Assembly: GCF_000986795.1 (NCBI RefSeq)
Contig: NZ_LAYZ01000024.1
Span: forward strand, 372,001-436,000
DNA: 64,000 nt
DNA from: Salinicoccus sediminis
Lineage (GTDB): Bacteria; Bacillota; Bacilli; Staphylococcales; Salinicoccaceae
Direction of reading: 5' to 3'
Positions 60,358 to 64,000 of the stretch are shown here, one piece after another. The translations under genes were made by a program, and so were the position numbers. The notes under the pieces are model-generated. The model was not told the DNA's origin. It made no database searches and was given only the letters and a program-made list of their open reading frames with translations. The number at the start of each line of letters is the position of its first letter. Position 1 is the first letter of the stretch.

Positions 60358-62732
<2,375 letters not shown>

Positions 62733-62776
62733 AGGACTGGTGCCCTTTATTGTCCAAAAAAATTAGGAGGGACATC

Positions 62777-64000
62777 ATGCTGAATACATTAACCAGGAAA
62801 GATCAGCTTGAGCATATGCAGGAAGTGGATTACGATATCGTTGTCATCGGAGGGGGCATCACGGGTGCCGGGATTGCCCTTGATGCATCGAAGCGCGGGA
62901 TGAAGGTTGCGCTGGTCGAGATGCAGGACTTCGCCGAGGGGACGAGCAGCAGGAGTACGAAGCTTGTCCACGGGGGTCTGCGCTATCTGAAGCAGTTCCA
63001 GGTCGGCGTGGTGCGTGAGACCGGGCTTGAGCGTGCGATCGTCTATGAGAACGGACCGCACGTGACGACGCCTGAATGGATGCTGCTGCCTTTCCATAAG
63101 GGGGGCACTTTCGGCCACTTCACGACAAGCATCGGCCTCCGCGTGTACGATATGCTTGCAGAGGTGAAGAAAAATGAACGCCGCCGCATGCTGTCGGTTG
63201 ATCAGGTGCTTGAAAAAGAGCCGTTGGTCAGGCGTGATGGTCTCAAGGGCGGCGGCTACTATGTGGAATACAAGACGGATGACGCGCGCATGACGATCGA
63301 AGTGATGAAGCGGGCTGCTGAATTCGGCGCCGATCCGGTGAACCATGTGAAGGCTAACGCCTTCGTCTATGATAAAGGGAAGATCGTCGGCATCCGTGCC
63401 GAGGACCAGCTGGACGGTACGGAGTACCAGCTGCTTGGCCGGCGTGTCATAAACGCCACGGGCCCGTGGGTCGATGATGTCCGTTCGCACGATCCTGAAG
63501 CGAAGAAAGGCAAAAAGCAGCTCCAGCTTTCAAAAGGGGTCCATATCGTGTTCGACCAGAATGACTTCCCGCTCGGCCAGGCGGTCTATTTTGATGCGGA
63601 ATCGGACGGCCGCATGATCTTCGCCATACCGCGCAGCGGCAAGACGTATGTCGGTACGACGGATACATTCTACAACAGGGATGAGAAAGAGATGCCGGCT
63701 GTGACGTCGGAAGACCGCCATTACCTTCTGGATGCGGCGAACCACATGTTCCCCGGCCTCGACCTCACCGACAGCAGCATCGAGTCCACATGGGCCGGTT
63801 TCAGGCCGCTGATCCTTGAGGAAGGCAAGGACCCGTCCGACATTTCCAGGAAGGACGAAATCTGGGAGGCGGACAGCAACCTGATTACAATCGCAGGCGG
63901 CAAGCTGACCGGCTACCGCCACATGGCAGAAGAGATCGTGGATCTTGTGGCCAGGCGCCTCGAATCCGACTACGGGCTGAAATTCAAGCCGAGCGACACG
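62777..64000 (+). CDS. glpD: Aerobic glycerol-3-phosphate dehydrogenase (partial, runs off window)
   Basis: The first 408 codons of GlpD are present; the gene continues beyond 64000. The protein has the FAD motif [20 protein letters not shown] at about residues 19-38, [28 protein letters not shown] near 226 and [17 protein letters not shown] near 374. It feeds electrons from glycerol-3-phosphate into the menaquinone pool. AGGAGG lies 6 bp before the ATG. The reverse-strand open frame here is a shadow. Confidence 0.96.
   Translation, partial: MLNTLTRKDQLEHMQEVDYDIVVIGGGITGAGIALDASKRGMKVALVEMQDFAEGTSSRSTKLVHGGLRYLKQFQVGVVRETGLERAIVYENGPHVTTPEWMLLPFHKGGTFGHFTTSIGLRVYDMLAEVKKNERRRMLSVDQVLEKEPLVRRDGLKGGGYYVEYKTDDARMTIEVMKRAAEFGADPVNHVKANAFVYDKGKIVGIRAEDQLDGTEYQLLGRRVINATGPWVDDVRSHDPEAKKGKKQLQLSKGVHIVFDQNDFPLGQAVYFDAESDGRMIFAIPRSGKTYVGTTDTFYNRDEKEMPAVTSEDRHYLLDAANHMFPGLDLTDSSIESTWAGFRPLILEEGKDPSDISRKDEIWEADSNLITIAGGKLTGYRHMAEEIVDLVARRLESDYGLKFKPSDT

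Overview
The window looks like a chromosome segment from a moderately GC-rich member of the Staphylococcaceae, closer to Salinicoccus or Jeotgalicoccus than to Staphylococcus aureus in base composition (genus is inferred from composition and gene content, not proven). The evidence is staphylococcal gene order (comK / htrA / prfC / yueH / murE / ltaA; fabI / CPA2 antiporter / mgtE / nadK / relQ / yjbL divergent from yjbK / yjbI / yjbH; pepF / coiA / mecA / spx / trpS; fabF / fabH / opp; glpP-F-K-D), a lysine-type MurE signature, an RsaE small RNA and FapR, CcpA and Mn2+-riboswitch sites in the expected places. The segment is chromosomal core with small insertions; I see no prophage, IS element, tRNA, rRNA or CRISPR array.

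Layout. 0-4.7 kb: a MarR regulator, an unknown protein overlapping a membrane-anchored metallopeptidase, then the competence regulators comK (-) and a sigma-70-like factor (+), and ykvS. 4.8-16.5 kb: NERD nuclease paralogue 1 with its repeat array, a diverged phosphoesterase, a KtrB-type K+ transporter, HtrA, TerC with a yybP-ykoY leader, prfC, yueH, murE and ltaA. 16.5-28.1 kb: the most accessory part, with NERD paralogue 2, two tatC genes around galU, a relic NERD start, a GMC dehydrogenase with a Tat-exported subunit, an M23/SH3 lytic enzyme and a TetR-controlled ABC exporter. 28-42 kb: AI-2E permease, alanine symporter, yjcH-yjcG, NERD paralogue 3, fabI, antiporter, mgtE, nadK, relQ, yjbL, yjbK, yjbI, yjbH. 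42-50.9 kb: rsaE, pepF, coiA, mecA, spx, trpS, fabF, fabH. 51-64 kb: oligopeptide permease, yjzD, nitronate monooxygenase and the glycerol regulon, ending inside glpD.

The most unusual theme is a repeated cassette. Three full-length NERD-domain nuclease-like genes (4912-5940, 16659-17651, 32779-33753) each have a bipartite upstream element ATCARA-N15-CATATA and each are followed, within about 10 bp of the stop codon, by an array of imperfect palindromes repeating every 41 bp. The arrays belong to three unrelated sequence families but share the 41-bp step. Three further arrays of one family lie elsewhere, and all six arrays sit between convergent genes. A fourth upstream region survives as a relic without its gene (18819-18964). 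The same bipartite element, with identical spacing, precedes the competence gene coiA, and comK plus a sigma factor lie next to NERD 1. My leading hypothesis is a competence-regulated NERD nuclease system associated with 41-bp palindromic arrays, comparable in logic to REP sequences with their RAYT enzymes. This is inference and needs comparative and expression data.

Redox, lipid and stress circuits also cluster: spx, mecA and yjbH (Spx control), relQ with nadK, FapR-controlled fabI and fabHF, CcpA sites at the alanine symporter, opp/yjzD and glp promoters, and the GlpP antitermination leader in front of glpF.
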